Below are positions 1 to 6,952 of a DNA stretch of 14,439 bases, piece after piece (position 1 is the first letter of the stretch; each line of letters opens with the position of its first letter). A model generated the notes under the pieces. It saw nothing but the letters and a program-made list of their open reading frames with translations. It ran no database searches and was not told the origin of the DNA. The DNA is taken from NCBI GenBank assembly GCA_022448765.1, contig JAKUTI010000042.1, positions 1-14,439 on the forward strand. The letters are read 5' to 3'. The stretch comes from Pseudomonadales bacterium (lineage in GTDB: Bacteria; Pseudomonadota; Gammaproteobacteria; Pseudomonadales; Azotimanducaceae). The position numbers were made by a program, and so were the translations under genes.

Positions 1-20
1 TGACGCAACTTCTCGATAGA

Positions 21-629
21 TCAATGGTCACCCTGCAGCAGAACGTCAGGAACACGGTCCCCGCCAAACTTCCGCGGTCGCGTATAGTGCGGAAAGTCGA
101 GCAATCCGTCCATATGTGATTCACTTTTTATTGATTCGGGATTACCGACTACCCCTGGCAACAATCGCGCAACCGTATCAAGAACAACCATGGCCGCAAG
201 CTCACCTCCGGAGAGCACGTAGTCCCCAATGGATAGTTCAAGATCGGCTTCCCGTTCAATAAACCGCTCATCAACGCCCTCATAACGACCCGCTACGAGT
301 ATCAACGCCGGTAATGCCGCAAGTTTTGTCGCCAAGGACTGCGTAAACCTCGTTCCCTGTGGCGACAGATAGATGGTCACTGGGTTTTCTGACGGACAAA
401 GTCGGCGCGCCTCAGAAACACTAGCGGATAGCGGCCCTGCCATCATGACCATCCCAGGACCACCGCCAAACGGTCGGTCATCAACCGTTTTATGCGTATC
501 CTCTGCGTATTCGCGCGGATCAAATAGGGTTACTCCCAAATCACCGTTCGCGACGGCGCGCCCCACAACTCCTTCCTTCAGCGTATTACGGATTAAATTG
601 GGGAATATGCTGACAATTCCTGTCCACAT
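21..629 (-). CDS. trmD: tRNA (guanine37-N1)-methyltransferase TrmD, C-terminally truncated by in-frame TGA
   Basis: TrmD is a SAM-dependent SPOUT methyltransferase that makes m1G at position 37 of tRNAs and so prevents +1 frameshifting. The 202 visible residues align end to end with the first ~201 residues of the ~255-residue E. coli enzyme: GGGPGM at 55-60, GRYEGVDER at 114-122 and SIGDYVLSGGE at 133-143 (the SAM-binding trefoil knot), and HYTRP at 181-185. R155 matches the functionally important Arg154. The residue aligned with the catalytic Asp169 is E170. The frame ends in TGA after G-D-H, but the next codons in the same frame read S-I-E-K-L-R, resembling the family sequence after that point (GDH-x-x-I-E-x-W-R). 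The stop therefore removes the C-terminal tRNA-binding domain, or is a sequencing error. It starts 6 bases after the rimM stop. The canonical next gene, rplS, would lie off the window. Confidence 0.93.
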   Translation of the reverse strand: MWTGIVSIFPNLIRNTLKEGVVGRAVANGDLGVTLFDPREYAEDTHKTVDDRPFGGGPGMVMMAGPLSASVSEARRLCPSENPVTIYLSPQGTRFTQSLATKLAALPALILVAGRYEGVDERFIEREADLELSIGDYVLSGGELAAMVVLDTVARLLPGVVGNPESIKSESHMDGLLDFPHYTRPRKFGGDRVPDVLLQGDH

Positions 630-635
630 CTCGTT

Positions 636-1157
636 TTAATCCCAATCCTCGGACCAACGGACCAAAATTGAGTCGTCAAGGTTCACCGAATCCACTGTAC
701 TCGCGACAAAGGGAATTAGTCGTTCACCCGTTTCACTTCTAACGACAAGAACGTCATTGGCCCCAGTCGGCATCAGCTTAGTTACGTTACCAAGCATAAC
801 CTTGTCCTCATTGACCACGGGAAGACCGATGAGCTGATGCCAGTAGTACTCGCCTGAGTTGGGTTCCGGCAACGTCTCTAAAGGAACACCCAGATTCAGC
901 CCCGACAGATTCGCTGCTTGCGATCGATCCGTGATATCCACGAATAGCCCCACGAAACTCTCCCGATAGGCCCTAACGTCCACGCAATCCAGTTGCTCCC
1001 ATCCCCGTCGACCCGAACCGGTGATCAACCACGGCCGGTATTCGATTAGGTTTCTAGACGGCTCCGTGTATGACTGCAGGTGAACCCAGCCTTTGACGCC
1101 GTAGGGACGGCCTATACGACCAACGACGACGACGGATTCCGTCCCCGTGGACGGCAT
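636..1157 (-). CDS. rimM: 16S rRNA processing / 30S maturation factor RimM
   Basis: RimM assists late assembly of the 30S head and binds ribosomal protein S19. The 173 residues have the usual length. The N-terminal RimM beta-barrel covers about residues 9-90 and opens with VVVVGRIGRPYGVKGWV, a strong family signature. The C-terminal PRC barrel covers about 103-170 and includes YYWHQLIGL (104-112) and GANDVLVV (132-139), followed by LIPF. The ATG lies 5 bases after the rpsP stop and the TAA lies 6 bases before the trmD start, so the three genes are almost certainly one transcript. The ribosome-binding site is weak (GAG about 9 bases upstream), which suggests translational coupling to rpsP. No key element looks missing. 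Confidence 0.95.
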   Translation of the reverse strand: MPSTGTESVVVVGRIGRPYGVKGWVHLQSYTEPSRNLIEYRPWLITGSGRRGWEQLDCVDVRAYRESFVGLFVDITDRSQAANLSGLNLGVPLETLPEPNSGEYYWHQLIGLPVVNEDKVMLGNVTKLMPTGANDVLVVRSETGERLIPFVASTVDSVNLDDSILVRWSEDWD

Positions 1158-1162
1158 ATCAG

Positions 1163-1441
1163 CTACTCGGTCGTTACCGTCGGCGCGTCGTCAACGGATC
1201 GTTCTCGAACTTCGTCAACTAAACTACGAACGCGGTCGCTCATTTGAGCGCCGACCGATAACCAATGATCAATACGGTCGAGGTCCACGCGCAAACGCTC
1301 AGCATTTCCCCGGGCTGCTGGATCGAAAAACCCGACGCGCTCGATGAAACGACCGTCACGTTGCGCTGACCGATCCGCAACGGTCAAGTGATAAAACGGC
1401 GCTTTTTTTGCACCATGCCTAGCAAGTCGAATAACGACCAT
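1163..1441 (-). CDS. rpsP: 30S ribosomal protein S16
   Basis: S16 is a primary 16S-binding protein of the small subunit. The 92-residue product has the classic start MVVIRLARHGAKKAPFYHL, then VADRSAQRDGRFIERVGFFDP, and the C-terminal half with WLSVGAQMSDRVRSLV, all diagnostic for S16. The short acidic/threonine tail after residue 80 is the variable part of the family. It is the first gene of the rpsP-rimM-trmD cluster. A candidate promoter sits 31 bases upstream. The Shine-Dalgarno sequence is poor (ACGAG, 5 bases before ATG), much like the one in front of trmD. Confidence 0.96.
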   Translation of the reverse strand: MVVIRLARHGAKKAPFYHLTVADRSAQRDGRFIERVGFFDPAARGNAERLRVDLDRIDHWLSVGAQMSDRVRSLVDEVRERSVDDAPTVTTE

Positions 1442-1463
1442 TGATCTCGTTCAGATGGGTAGA

Positions 1464-1501
1464 GGCGCGGCATTCTACAGCAACGATTTACCTTAAGGGA
1501 A
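1464..1501 (-). promoter_or_regulatory. candidate promoter of rpsP-rimM-trmD
   Basis: On the minus strand a TAGAAT hexamer (1472-1477, 5 of 6 matches to TATAAT) is followed at once by a GC-rich stretch, GCCGCGCCT. A GC-rich discriminator of this kind is typical of stringently controlled ribosomal promoters. The -35 is weak: TTCCCT at 1496-1501 with an 18-base spacer. The position, between ffh and rpsP, fits the start of the ribosomal-protein transcript. The start site was inferred by eye. Confidence 0.4.
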
Positions 1502-1532
1502 CATTCTGGGTGGCTTCGCCAAGGCGATAGAA

Positions 1533-2900
1533 TTATCGGCGGCCTTTGGGCCTTTGCGCCGATTGCGTCTGCTCTATGCCCCGCATCATCTTTTCCATGC
1601 CACCTCGCCGCGTAACTTTTTTCATCATCTTCTGCATTTGCTTGTGTTGCTTGAGAAGGCGATTAACGTCTTGTACTTGTGACCCACTCCCCAATGCAAT
1701 TCGGCGCTTACGTGACCCGTTAATCACATCTGGAAACCGCCTTTCATGCACTGTCATTGAATCGATCATCACGGCCAGGCGCGTGAACTCATCGTCGTCC
1801 ACCTGGCCTCGAGCCGTGGAATTTAACGTTCCTGCACCCGGGAGCTTCTCAAGCATATTCGACACTCCCCCTAACTGAGCCATCTGGCTCAGTTGCTCGC
1901 GAAAGTCTTCAAGATCGAATTTGCGACCACGCTTGATCTTCCGCGCAAGACGCGACGTTTTTTTCTTATCGACCTTGCGCTCGACTTCTTCGATAAGTGT
2001 CAAAACATCACCCATGCCGAGAATTCGCGAGGCAACACGATCTGGATGGAAAGCTTCTAATTCGTCGGTCTTCTCTCCCGTCCCTATGAACTTAATCGGT
2101 TTGCCCGTCACCGCCCGAATAGAGAGAGCGGCGCCACCTCGCGCATCGCCATCCGCTTTCGAAAGAATAACGCCGGTAAGCGCAATGGCTTCATCGAAAG
2201 CCTTTGACGTTAACGCGGCGTCCTGCCCAGTCATCGCGTCAACGACAAACAACGTTTCTACCGGGCTTAGCGCCCCATGAAGCAACGCTAATTCCGTCAT
2301 CATCTCTTCATCGATACTAAGGCGCCCGGCCGTATCGACGATTAACACGTCGTCGAATTGGGTGCGAGCATCGATAAGGGCGCGATCGACAATGTCCACG
2401 GGAGATTCCGATGGGGTGCTCGAAATAAAACGGGCTTGCGCTTCGTCCGCTAGCAGGTGCAACTGCTCAATGGCAGCCGGACGGTATACGTCGGCGCTGA
2501 CGACGGCGACTTTCTTACGTTCTCGTTCCCTCAAAAAACGAGCCAACTTCGCGACCGTGGTCGTTTTACCACTGCCCTGCAAGCCGGCCATCAGCACGAC
2601 AACGGGCGGTGCCGCCGCAAGGTCGAGCGTATCGTTAGCAACGCCCATCAACTCCACAAGTTCCCGATGCACGATTTTCACAAAGGCGTCATGCGCATTT
2701 AGAGAGGAAGTCACTTCCGCACCGATCGCGCGCTGCCGCACACTGGCGATGAAACTTGAAACGACGTCCAATGCAACGTCGGCTTCCAAAAGAGATCGGC
2801 GGACATCTCGAAGGGCATCTTGAATGTTTGTGTCGGTGAGCCGTTTGCCGGCCAACCCGCGTACAGTTCGCGTAAGCCGATCGCTTAAACTTTCAAACAT
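1533..2900 (-). CDS. ffh: signal recognition particle protein Ffh (SRP54)
   Basis: Ffh is the GTPase of the signal recognition particle. With 4.5S RNA it binds signal sequences of nascent inner-membrane proteins and docks with FtsY. The 455 residues match the usual ~453. Domain order is N domain (about 1-95), the G domain with P-loop GLQGSGKTT (106-114), DTAGR (189-193) and the guanine-specificity motif SKADGD (247-252, a mild variant of TKxDGD), then GTGE (273-276), and the methionine-rich M domain (about 327-455). The M domain has the RNA-binding SRKRRIALGSG (396-406) and the QMQKMMKK finger segment. A good SD (GAGGA, 2907-2911) precedes ATG. The stop is 91 bases from rpsP, with no convincing terminator between them, so some read-through into rpsP is possible. 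Confidence 0.97.
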   Translation of the reverse strand: MFESLSDRLTRTVRGLAGKRLTDTNIQDALRDVRRSLLEADVALDVVSSFIASVRQRAIGAEVTSSLNAHDAFVKIVHRELVELMGVANDTLDLAAAPPVVVLMAGLQGSGKTTTVAKLARFLRERERKKVAVVSADVYRPAAIEQLHLLADEAQARFISSTPSESPVDIVDRALIDARTQFDDVLIVDTAGRLSIDEEMMTELALLHGALSPVETLFVVDAMTGQDAALTSKAFDEAIALTGVILSKADGDARGGAALSIRAVTGKPIKFIGTGEKTDELEAFHPDRVASRILGMGDVLTLIEEVERKVDKKKTSRLARKIKRGRKFDLEDFREQLSQMAQLGGVSNMLEKLPGAGTLNSTARGQVDDDEFTRLAVMIDSMTVHERRFPDVINGSRKRRIALGSGSQVQDVNRLLKQHKQMQKMMKKVTRRGGMEKMMRGIEQTQSAQRPKGRR

Positions 2901-2921
2901 CCAACTTCCTCATATGGGTTG

Positions 2922-2950
2922 ATTATAGAGTCCCAGAACGCGAGCTTCAC
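2922..2950 (-). promoter_or_regulatory. candidate sigma70 promoter of ffh
   Basis: A perfect TATAAT lies on the minus strand at 2922-2927, with a weak -35 (GTGAAG at 2945-2950, 17-base spacer). A start near 2915 would leave a leader of about 15 bases that still holds the GAGGA ribosome-binding site. The Fur box lies about 85 bases further upstream, too far to block this promoter directly. Confidence 0.45.
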
Positions 2951-3020
2951 GGCCTTCGTCGGATATGCCAGACTAATCGTCCATTTTGATAGGTGATCAC
3001 TCTTTGCATCTCAGAGCGAC

Positions 3021-3048
3021 TTGAATCCATAATGAGAATGATTATCAT
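3021..3048 (+). promoter_or_regulatory. candidate sigma70 promoter of ypjD-corB
   Basis: TTGAAT (3021-3026, 4 of 6) and TATCAT (3043-3048, 5 of 6) are separated by 16 bases. A start near 3055 would give a leader of about 20 bases before the ATG at 3076. The -10 element lies inside the Fur box, the usual geometry for iron-dependent repression. Confidence 0.5.
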
Positions 3049-3052
3049 TCGC
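3034..3052. promoter_or_regulatory. Fur box (ferric uptake regulator operator)
   Basis: GAATGATTATCATTC (3036-3050) is a perfect 7-1-7 palindrome. With one mismatch the symmetry extends to 11 bases on each side (3032-3054). The 19-base window agrees with the Fur consensus GATAATGATAATCATTATC at 15 of 19 positions by my count. It overlaps the predicted -10 of the plus-strand ypjD-corB promoter and ends 23 bases before that ATG. Regulation by iron is inferred from the site alone. Confidence 0.75.
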
Positions 3053-3075
3053 ATAAAAAGAAATAGTCAGCCTCA

Positions 3076-3894
3076 ATGAATCCCGCCTTAGCTGGTATCG
3101 CGGCCATCTTGTTCTACTCGCTTGCCTCATATGCGCCAGTTCGTGCATTGGCTAATCGTACGGTTGCTCGTGAGTCCAACCTCGCTCGTTTTACGCTACC
3201 AGCCCTTTTGTTTCACGCTATTTTCGTCTACGGCATCCTCGGAACTAGTTCCGGGATAGATCTATCGTTTTTCAATGTTGCAGCACTGATTTCTCTGGCA
3301 ATTACCGCCTCGATGATACTGGCTTCGATACAGCAACCCTTACACTCCCTATACCTATTTGTCTTTCTAATATCGATTCTGGCGTTGTCCGCCTGTCTCG
3401 TCGCCAACGCTCTAGTATCTGTCCCAACTGCCACGCCCCGATCGGTTTCCGCTCCGTTGCTCCTGCACATCGTCGTAAGCGTCGTTGCCTATTCCATCCT
3501 GACTTTGGCCGCTTGCCAGTCCATCTTAGTCCTGACAATGGAATGGCGAATACGAAATCGGGCTGCCGTTGAACTGCTCCGAGCCCTACCCCCGCTCGAA
3601 TCACTGGAAGCCATGCTTTTTCGTTTCCTGTGGTGGGGGCTCACAATTCTTACCGTTTCAATCGGCACGGGGTTCCTATTTCTCGCAGACAAGTTCTCCG
3701 CGCATCTTAGCCAACATCACACCGTTCTCTCGGTCGCATCTTGGGTTGTTTACGCGAGCTTACTGGCCGGCCACAAAAAATTTGGCTGGCGCGGAGTAAC
3801 AACGACGCGATGGTCATTGGTTGCGTTTGTCCTGCTCGCACTTGCATATTTTGGGACGAAGTTCGTGATCGAACTATTGCTCCAAAGGGGCTAA
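3076..3894 (+). CDS. ypjD: CcsA/YpjD-family cytochrome c assembly-like inner-membrane protein
   Basis: This 272-residue, strongly hydrophobic protein has about eight predicted membrane spans, near residues 4-20, 40-55, 65-83, 90-112, 128-154, 183-203, 217-231 and 246-266. It matches the cytochrome_C_asm (CcsA/YpjD) family: H131 in HIVVSVVAYSIL, the LFRFLWWGLTILTVSIGTGF-type segment around 182-200, and HHTVLSVASWVVYASLL with H214/H215 followed by FGWRG. These histidines correspond to heme-ligand positions in CcsA/ResC relatives. The E. coli homologue YpjD sits in the same place, divergent from ffh and upstream of corB, and its precise role is not settled. There is no strong SD in front of ATG. 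A Fur box covers the promoter, and corB follows after 2 bases. Confidence 0.85.
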   Translation: MNPALAGIAAILFYSLASYAPVRALANRTVARESNLARFTLPALLFHAIFVYGILGTSSGIDLSFFNVAALISLAITASMILASIQQPLHSLYLFVFLISILALSACLVANALVSVPTATPRSVSAPLLLHIVVSVVAYSILTLAACQSILVLTMEWRIRNRAAVELLRALPPLESLEAMLFRFLWWGLTILTVSIGTGFLFLADKFSAHLSQHHTVLSVASWVVYASLLAGHKKFGWRGVTTTRWSLVAFVLLALAYFGTKFVIELLLQRG

Positions 3895-3896
3895 GC

Positions 3897-5189
3897 ATGG
3901 AAACCGTCGGGTTACCAACCTCGGTGCTTTTGTTTGTGATTGTCGTCTTGACTTTCGTGAGCGCTTATTTCGCAAGTTCTGAAACCGCCATGATGAAGCT
4001 GAATCCTTACCGGCTAAAAAATCTGGTAAGAAAAAAGCACCGCGGCGCCAGGAAAGCCAACCGACTACTGCGAAGGCAAGACCGCCTTTTGGGTGTGATT
4101 CTCATCGGCAATAATCTTGTTAACAACGCGGCGGCAACGGTGGCCGCGGTAATCGGTGTCAGGTTATTCGGGGATACTGGTTTAGCGCTTGCACCTGTCG
4201 TGCTGACCATCTATTTCCTTATATTTGCCGAAATTGCGCCAAAGACTATCGCTGCTGAACGTCCCGAAGTGATCGCATTTCCGTCAGCTTATATTCTGGA
4301 CCCTCTACTGAAACTGTCCTCGCCTTTGGTTGCTTCGGTTAACTGGATCAGTAATGCGATCGTCGAACCTTTCAGATCGCGCACGGCTGCGGTATCGGGC
4401 GATCTCAGCATGGAGGAACTCAGAACCGTCGTGGACTCAGGCACTGATTTGCCGCGACAACGCCAGAACATGTTGCTAGGAGTTTTAGATCTCGACAACG
4501 TCACGGTGGACGACATAATGGTTCCGCGCGCCGAAATAGCTGGCATCAATATCGACGATTCCCACGCCGATATCGTAGGAGAAATCGTTAACTCCCAACA
4601 CACACGTCTTCCCGTCTATCGGGAAACCGTCAATAACGTCGTGGGCATCCTTCATTTACGACGTGCGAGCCGCTTTTTGACTCAGCCCACCTTTAGCCGG
4701 TCCGAACTTCTTCGGGAAACGGAAGAGCCATACTTCGTGCCGGAAGGGACACCCCTTCCCACACAATTAATCAACTTTCAGGCAAAGAAACATCGGATCG
4801 CCCTAGTCGTCGATGAATACGGAGATGTGCAGGGCATCGTCACCCTCGAAGATATCCTTGAAGAAATAGTTGGCGAGTTCACGACGGATTTCGCTTCCGA
4901 CATGCCAGAAATCCATCCGCAAAGCGATGGATCTTATTTCATTGAAGGCATGGCATTATGTCGGGACATTAATCGATCGCTCGGCTGGGCACTGCCCATC
5001 ACAGGTCCGCGGACCATAAGCGGGCTCATTCTTGAGCACCTCGAATTCATTCCCGAAACAAACGTGTGCCTGCAAATCGATCGTTACCTGATAGAGACGC
5101 TGCAAATTTCAGACAACGTCGTCAACACAGTCCGGATTTCTCAGATCGATCTGCCTGAGACAGATCCCGACGATGAAGATGAAGAGTAA
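3897..5189 (+). CDS. corB: CNNM/CorB (HlyC/CorC-type) transporter-like membrane protein with CBS pair
   Basis: The start is the ATG at 3897, two bases after the ypjD stop, with a strong SD (AAAGGGG, 3884-3890). Open reading frame upstream of it only shadows ypjD. The 430-residue product matches E. coli CorB (YfjD) in length and layout. The CNNM/DUF21 membrane domain (about 5-155) includes SAYFASSETAMM (22-33), GNNLVNNAAA (71-80) and FAEIAPKT (110-117). A CBS pair (about 205-330) includes DDIMVPRAEI and LVVDEYGDVQGIVTLEDILEEIVGE. A CorC_HlyC domain follows (about 345-415). The last residues are very acidic (DPDDEDEE). CNNM proteins are implicated in Mg2+ handling, with the CBS pair as an ATP-Mg sensor. 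The substrate here is inferred from the family. Confidence 0.93.
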   Translation: METVGLPTSVLLFVIVVLTFVSAYFASSETAMMKLNPYRLKNLVRKKHRGARKANRLLRRQDRLLGVILIGNNLVNNAAATVAAVIGVRLFGDTGLALAPVVLTIYFLIFAEIAPKTIAAERPEVIAFPSAYILDPLLKLSSPLVASVNWISNAIVEPFRSRTAAVSGDLSMEELRTVVDSGTDLPRQRQNMLLGVLDLDNVTVDDIMVPRAEIAGINIDDSHADIVGEIVNSQHTRLPVYRETVNNVVGILHLRRASRFLTQPTFSRSELLRETEEPYFVPEGTPLPTQLINFQAKKHRIALVVDEYGDVQGIVTLEDILEEIVGEFTTDFASDMPEIHPQSDGSYFIEGMALCRDINRSLGWALPITGPRTISGLILEHLEFIPETNVCLQIDRYLIETLQISDNVVNTVRISQIDLPETDPDDEDEE

Positions 5190-5191
5190 TT

Positions 5192-5217
5192 GCGCTGTTT
5201 AACGCTGTTTCCAGCGC
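5192..5217. terminator. hairpin between convergent corB and leuA, possible weak bidirectional terminator
   Basis: GCGCTG (5192-5197) can pair with CAGCGC (5212-5217). A nested alternative, CGCTG-TTTC-CAGCG (5203-5216), uses the same right arm, because CGCTGTTT occurs twice. It spans the 9-base gap between the two stop codons and the last codons of leuA. Neither strand has a T-run after the stem, so it is not a standard intrinsic terminator. Confidence 0.25.
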
Positions 5218-6902
5218 CGATTAACGGCCGAAATGATTGCCTGCAACGAAGCCGTTATGGTGTTTTGACTTAAGCCAACGCCGTAGCACCTCTCAGAGCC
5301 GTTATCAATCGCGAGTAGACAAATTGCGGCAGCATCCTTCCCAACGGAATCAGTGCCCGATTTCAACGCATGTTCGTGATAATCGACGATGTTCAATGGT
5401 TCGTTAAGCGTCTCAACCATCCCGTTAACAAACGCTTCAATCGGACCCGACCCTTCGCCCGATATTGACACTGTATTTTCGGAAACCTCTATCTTCGCCT
5501 CACACCTCTGCGATTCCTGATCACCGCGCTGCAAATCGTAGTCGACCAATCGGTAGGGTCCGCTCTCAACAACATATTCTTTGAGGAGCGACTCCCGAAT
5601 TTCATCTGGGGTTACTTCGCGCTTAAGCGATTCAGTGAGAATTTGCACGATGCTCGAAAACTCAACCAACATGGCCCTCGGCAGGACGATGCCAAAGTGA
5701 TGCTCAAGAACAAATCCGACGCCTCCTTTGCCCGATTGACTATTCACTCGTACCGTCTCCTTGTAGGAGGAACCTACATCGGAGGGATCTATCGGTAGAT
5801 ACGGAACCTCCCAATGTCCCGAGCCCAAATTTGCCATACCCTTCTTGATCGCATCTTGGTGCGACCCTGAAAACGCGGTAAACACAAGATCGCCCGCGTA
5901 GGGATGCCGCTCGTGAACTGGAAGCTTATTTATTTCTTCTACCGTCGAACGGATGTTCGGCATATCTCGCAAATCGAGCTCCGGATCGACGCCTTGCGAA
6001 AATAAGTTCATGGCGATCGTGACTATGTCGCAATTACCGGTCCGTTCGCCGTTCCCAAATAACGTCCCTTCGACCCGTTCAGCACCCGCCATCAATCCGA
6101 GTTCCGTTGCGGCAACCCCCGTGCCACGGTCATTGTGTGTGTGCAAACTGATAACTGATGATTCGCGCTGTCGAAAATTTCGACAGAAGTACTCTATTTG
6201 ATCGGCGTATATGTTCGGGGTCGCCATTTCCACGGTCGATGGAAGATTGATGATGACTTTGTCTTCCCTCGTCCCACCCCATGCGTCTACGACCGCATCA
6301 CAAATTTCAATGGCAAAATCGAGCTCTGTGCCCGTAAAACTTTCCGGGGAATACTCAAAAGTGACGTTTGTGTCATGAAGTTGCTTTAGTCCTTCTTTCA
6401 CGAGCATCGTGCCCTGAACTGCCAAATCGGTAATACCCGATCTATCCATGTCGAAAACGACTCGGCGTTGCAATTCTGAAGTTGAGTTATATAAATGGAA
6501 TATCGCGTTTGGCGCGCCCGATAAAGCTTCAACCGTCCGATCGATCAGTTCTCGTCTTGCCTGACAGAGCACTTGAATGGTGACGTTCTCCGGGACCATT
6601 CCGTCATCGATGATCCTTCGAATGAAATCAAAATCTGGTTGAGAAGCCGCCGGAAATCCAACCTCAATCTCGATGAAGCCGAGTTCAAGCAGCAATTCGT
6701 ACATACGCCTTTTCTCGTCCACATTCATTGGATCGATTAGGGCTTGATTGCCATCCCTCAAATCAACGCTGCACCACCGTGGAGCCCTATCCAACGTACG
6801 TTCAGGCCATTGCCGTTCCATCAGTTCAACAGGTTTGAAAGGCCTGTATTTCTGAAATGGCATCGCGCCGCGGCGATTCCCTGATTGCTCGTGCTCATTC
6901 AT
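5199..6902 (-). CDS. leuA: 2-isopropylmalate synthase (long, LeuA2-type form)
   Basis: This enzyme catalyses the first committed step of leucine synthesis: acetyl-CoA + 2-oxoisovalerate to 2-isopropylmalate. The 567 residues match the ~560-residue yeast/actinobacterial-like class, not the ~520-residue E. coli class. The HMGL-like TIM barrel shows VDLRDGNQALIDPM (46-59, with catalytic Arg49 and metal-binding Asp50), metal ligands HTHND (254-258) and GNGERTGN (283-290). The region after about residue 445 is the LeuA regulatory domain that binds leucine for feedback inhibition. Many relatives start at a methionine equivalent to M14 (MPFQKYRPF). I keep the upstream ATG because AAGAGA lies 7 bases before it, while M14 has no well-spaced SD. 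It is convergent with corB and preceded by a 320-base region with no recognised gene. Confidence 0.95.
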   Translation of the reverse strand: MNEHEQSGNRRGAMPFQKYRPFKPVELMERQWPERTLDRAPRWCSVDLRDGNQALIDPMNVDEKRRMYELLLELGFIEIEVGFPAASQPDFDFIRRIIDDGMVPENVTIQVLCQARRELIDRTVEALSGAPNAIFHLYNSTSELQRRVVFDMDRSGITDLAVQGTMLVKEGLKQLHDTNVTFEYSPESFTGTELDFAIEICDAVVDAWGGTREDKVIINLPSTVEMATPNIYADQIEYFCRNFRQRESSVISLHTHNDRGTGVAATELGLMAGAERVEGTLFGNGERTGNCDIVTIAMNLFSQGVDPELDLRDMPNIRSTVEEINKLPVHERHPYAGDLVFTAFSGSHQDAIKKGMANLGSGHWEVPYLPIDPSDVGSSYKETVRVNSQSGKGGVGFVLEHHFGIVLPRAMLVEFSSIVQILTESLKREVTPDEIRESLLKEYVVESGPYRLVDYDLQRGDQESQRCEAKIEVSENTVSISGEGSGPIEAFVNGMVETLNEPLNIVDYHEHALKSGTDSVGKDAAAICLLAIDNGSERCYGVGLSQNTITASLQAIISAVNRRWKQR

Positions 6903-6952
6903 GACTTATCTCTTGCCAGTTCTTCGATTGAGGGTCTTGCTGGTTGGGGCAT
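6899..6952 (-). CDS. possible 17-codon upstream ORF overlapping the leuA start
   Basis: An ATG at 6950-6952, preceded by AGGG at a 6-base spacing, opens MPQPARPSIEELARDKS. Its TGA overlaps the leuA ATG in an ATGA arrangement typical of translational coupling. The peptide has only one leucine, so it is not a classical leucine-attenuation leader. The same frame stays open upstream to a GTG at 7129, but with poor start context. Such short ORFs arise easily by chance and I do not recognise this one. Confidence 0.2.
   Translation of the reverse strand: MPQPARPSIEELARDKS

Noticed and set aside
1504..1532. Intrinsic terminator between ffh and rpsP
   Set aside because: GGCGAAGCC and TCGCCTTGGCGA can fold weakly, but the stems are short and no T-run follows on the minus strand.
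3741..3896. N-terminal extension of the corB reading frame to 3741
   Set aside because: It overlaps ypjD in another frame, resembles nothing in the family, and the ATG at 3897 has a strong SD and gives the expected length.
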